Assembly (NCBI GenBank): GCA_015680685.1
Contig: MNCI01002702.1
Location: forward strand, 131,923-195,922
Origin: Gnetum montanum
Lineage: Eukaryota; Streptophyta; Gnetopsida; Gnetales; Gnetaceae
DNA length: 64,000 bases
Direction: 5' to 3'
Numbering within the stretch: the stretch's first letter is position 1; every line of letters begins with the position of its first letter. The translations under genes and the position numbers were made by a program. Shown here piece after piece: positions 37,801 through 40,800 of the stretch. The notes beneath the pieces are model-generated. The model was given only the letters and a program-made list of their open reading frames with translations. It was not told the origin of the DNA and ran no database searches.

Positions 37801-40800
37801 ATAATGGTTGGCAACTTAAGTTAAGAAACTAATGACTGTATCTTGACTTAGAGGATATTTTCTAACCCTTCCCTTCAAGCATTAGTTTCTTAACTCATTC
37901 CTTCATGTTTGCAAATTTATGAGTGGTTAAATTTCTTCATAATTTTATTATGGCAATTTTATCTTTAATGTATCCTTCTCTCCCTTCACTCATGAATTTG
38001 AAAGCATAAATGATTTTAAGTCTTCTTCTTATAATATTTGGTTATGGTTTCCTTTTCCTTGCTTACATAATTGTTATGAAGTTGAAAAAGAATTGAAGGA
38101 TGAATCTTCCATTATGACTTCTTTATCCCTACGAATTGCCTAGAAATTTGTGCCACAACCATGCACAAAATGAGACCTAAGTGATGCTTCCATCGGATTT
38201 TCCTTGGATTGGGCATTAAGGTCTAATATCCAACTTTTACGAAAATCTCTAAATGATCCCCTCATATTGCATTTCAATTTGGGTAGCTCGCAACTTGACT
38301 AATATAGTATGTTCAGCTTCCTTCCTTACATCCTGTAGAACAATTCTCCAATTATGCTCATGATCAATCATCTTTGTCTACAATATGCTATTCTATTCAT
38401 GGGACCCAAGTTCCTAACATATTGTCATACAATGAGGCCTCTAGGACTTACAAAATTTTGATCGTAAAACCGGCAATCCTTGTTGCTAAAACAATTTTTG
38501 TTGTCTTGTTGGGGTTGGGCAAGTTTTGAAAGATGTTCTCCTCAAGAATCAAGCCAAAATTTTGCACAAAATGGGAAAATGATAGACACATATCTCCATG
38601 TTTCTATAACTTAAGAGTTTCAAGATCAACCAAACACCATATTCCAACTTTAAGGAAAGATTTTCTGTCATATCCCGTTCTCATTTCAATAAATAATTAG
38701 GGTTTGACTACTTTATTTTACTTATCCTCAATTCTCCATTGAACATGCAATACCAGCATTCAATATTTAGAAGTAGGACTCCTAGGCTTATTTTTCTTCT
38801 TTTTCCTTTCTTTGTTCTTCTTTTTTTTTTTTTCCTTTCAGTCAATGATTCCTTCTGCAACCTCAAACTACATCAACTCCTTTCTCGATGTGCACCTCAT
38901 CAATTAGCAAACTGGTGCAGATTAGTGTCTTCAGATACAGATCATATGCTTAAATTGTAACACAGTTTTAGTTGGTACTTTGCAAATCCTTGTTTCTTCC
39001 TTAACCAGTCATTTTCTTGTCAACTTATGATTATCCCGATTCTTCTGTATTATGTTAATTTACCACCTTCATTTCTGAAGCATCACCTCTTTTGGCTTTG
39101 ACCTTTTGAATTTCATTTATAGTGATATTTCAAGTATACTTCTTCGTACAAATTGTTCAACTTCTTAGGTTCTCCACATACATCCTAATTATCTGAAGTC
39201 ATTCACCTTTTAATATCTTCGTTCAACTTCTCTTCTATTCCTCTCTATTCTTTGAAAACTTCTTACAAACTTAGTTTATTTGTAGTAAAGGTATTTATGA
39301 TGCCAAATATCCTTCGTACTTCAATAGATATTACAATCATTTACTCCTTCTATGACTCTAACTAGCTCTAATACCATGTTAAAGTTTCATTTTACATCTT
39401 CTCTGGGCAATTCTAATTATACCAGGATCTATAGAATGAGTCAAGAAAGTAATCATAACTCTCGTCTAGAAGATAATTTTAATTCATAATCCTTTCTACA
39501 ATTACGAGTATAGTAAGTCTTACTAACTGCTTACAAATCCTCTAAATAATAAACAAAGCCATGTTAGTTTATTCCGTAGATCAATGCTAACCATAAGATA
39601 TCGTAGATTGTTTATAACAAGTACTATTTCTAGTTCTAGTAAAGCGTAACATCATCTTTGTGCTTCCTATTACTCTAGACTAGATTATACTTAGTTCATA
39701 AGAACTTGTGTTTCAGTGGTGTCATTCTGGCAATGCTATAACTTTTATAATATCTTTTGGCATCGTGGGCTCTTTCTTTGATCACAAGAAATGGTTTCCT
39801 CAGAAATCATCTATAATTTGTATGTTATCAAGTTGTTCACATGGTTCTTGTTTGACAAATTTACTATTACTTTGTAAGTTCTCCAAAGAATTATGGAAGG
39901 AACTCCAAATTCTCTTTAATATCTAGTAATTCTATAGAAAGAAACAATGCTTTTCTATCATCTTTAAAGTGTTTTCTACATAACCATATTCAAGATCTAA
40001 ATTTGTCTCACAAGATTTTGAATTTAAGATATGTTGAAATATTTATATAAATTTCGTAAGTCATTCAGAGTGACAATACAAATTCATGAAATAAGTTAAC
40101 AAAAAATAAATCATAGAAACTAATTGGGACAAGAGTTCATTTGTATGGCATCACATCCTGCTACCTACCTGACCCAATGCTTGAACAGAAAGTGCATGTA
40201 ACACGCCTTCATTTAGATCTGCTGGAAGCTTACTTCTGTTGATGGAAACTCAAAGAATTATTGACAAATCAGGAATAAATTTTACTGAAATCATCAGAAT
40301 AAAATATCATAAATGATTCAAAAAAAAGTATGGATTACCTGTGTTCAGATGACATCTTAGGCAAGACACAACGAAGTGAAAAGTCTAAATAGCCTGCTGC
40401 CTTCAAAAATATTTCAATTGCAGACATTTTGTTTTCTTGTGATCAAAGAAAGAGCCATATCATAAATCCTTGAAGAAGTTGCTCAAAATGCCCAAAAAAA
40501 TGGAAAGAAAGAAACAAACGATAACCAAAAAATCCCTTTCCAAATATATTAAATTGTCATTTTAAAAACTTATCATAGAATAAACCAAAACAGACAAACC
40601 TACCTTCTGTCACTACTGGATGGTAACCATCAGATGAAGTTTTTGGAAGAAGCAAAGAATTTGCATGTAACAAGGACAGAATTGCCATCATATGCAAAAC
40701 AGACAGCATTTCATACCAAGCACTTGATATGGCCGTTTCCTTTGGGGAAGAACAAGAAAAGAAAACCAAAACATCCAGTTAAGTACAAATATTCAAATCA

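Larger units (their letters stand above)
36910..39773 (-). mobile_element. Element H: small non-autonomous LTR retrotransposon, minus strand
   Basis: Direct LTRs (36910-37300 and 39378-39773, about 390 bases each) flank about 2.1 kb with no recognisable protein. The primer site next to the right LTR sets the minus orientation. It appears to have inserted into a LINE remnant whose pieces lie on both sides. Resembles LARD/TRIM-type elements that borrow enzymes. Confidence 0.75.
2027..40168 (-). other. Intron 6 of the BRO1-like gene, 38,142 bases, filled with nested transposons
   Basis: Donor GTAGGT at 40168-40163 and acceptor GTAACAG ending at 2027. Flanking exons join in frame and in register with the protein family (ALGQ then GVDIQLG). 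There is no N run inside, so the size is as assembled. The elements are listed separately below. Confidence 0.8.
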
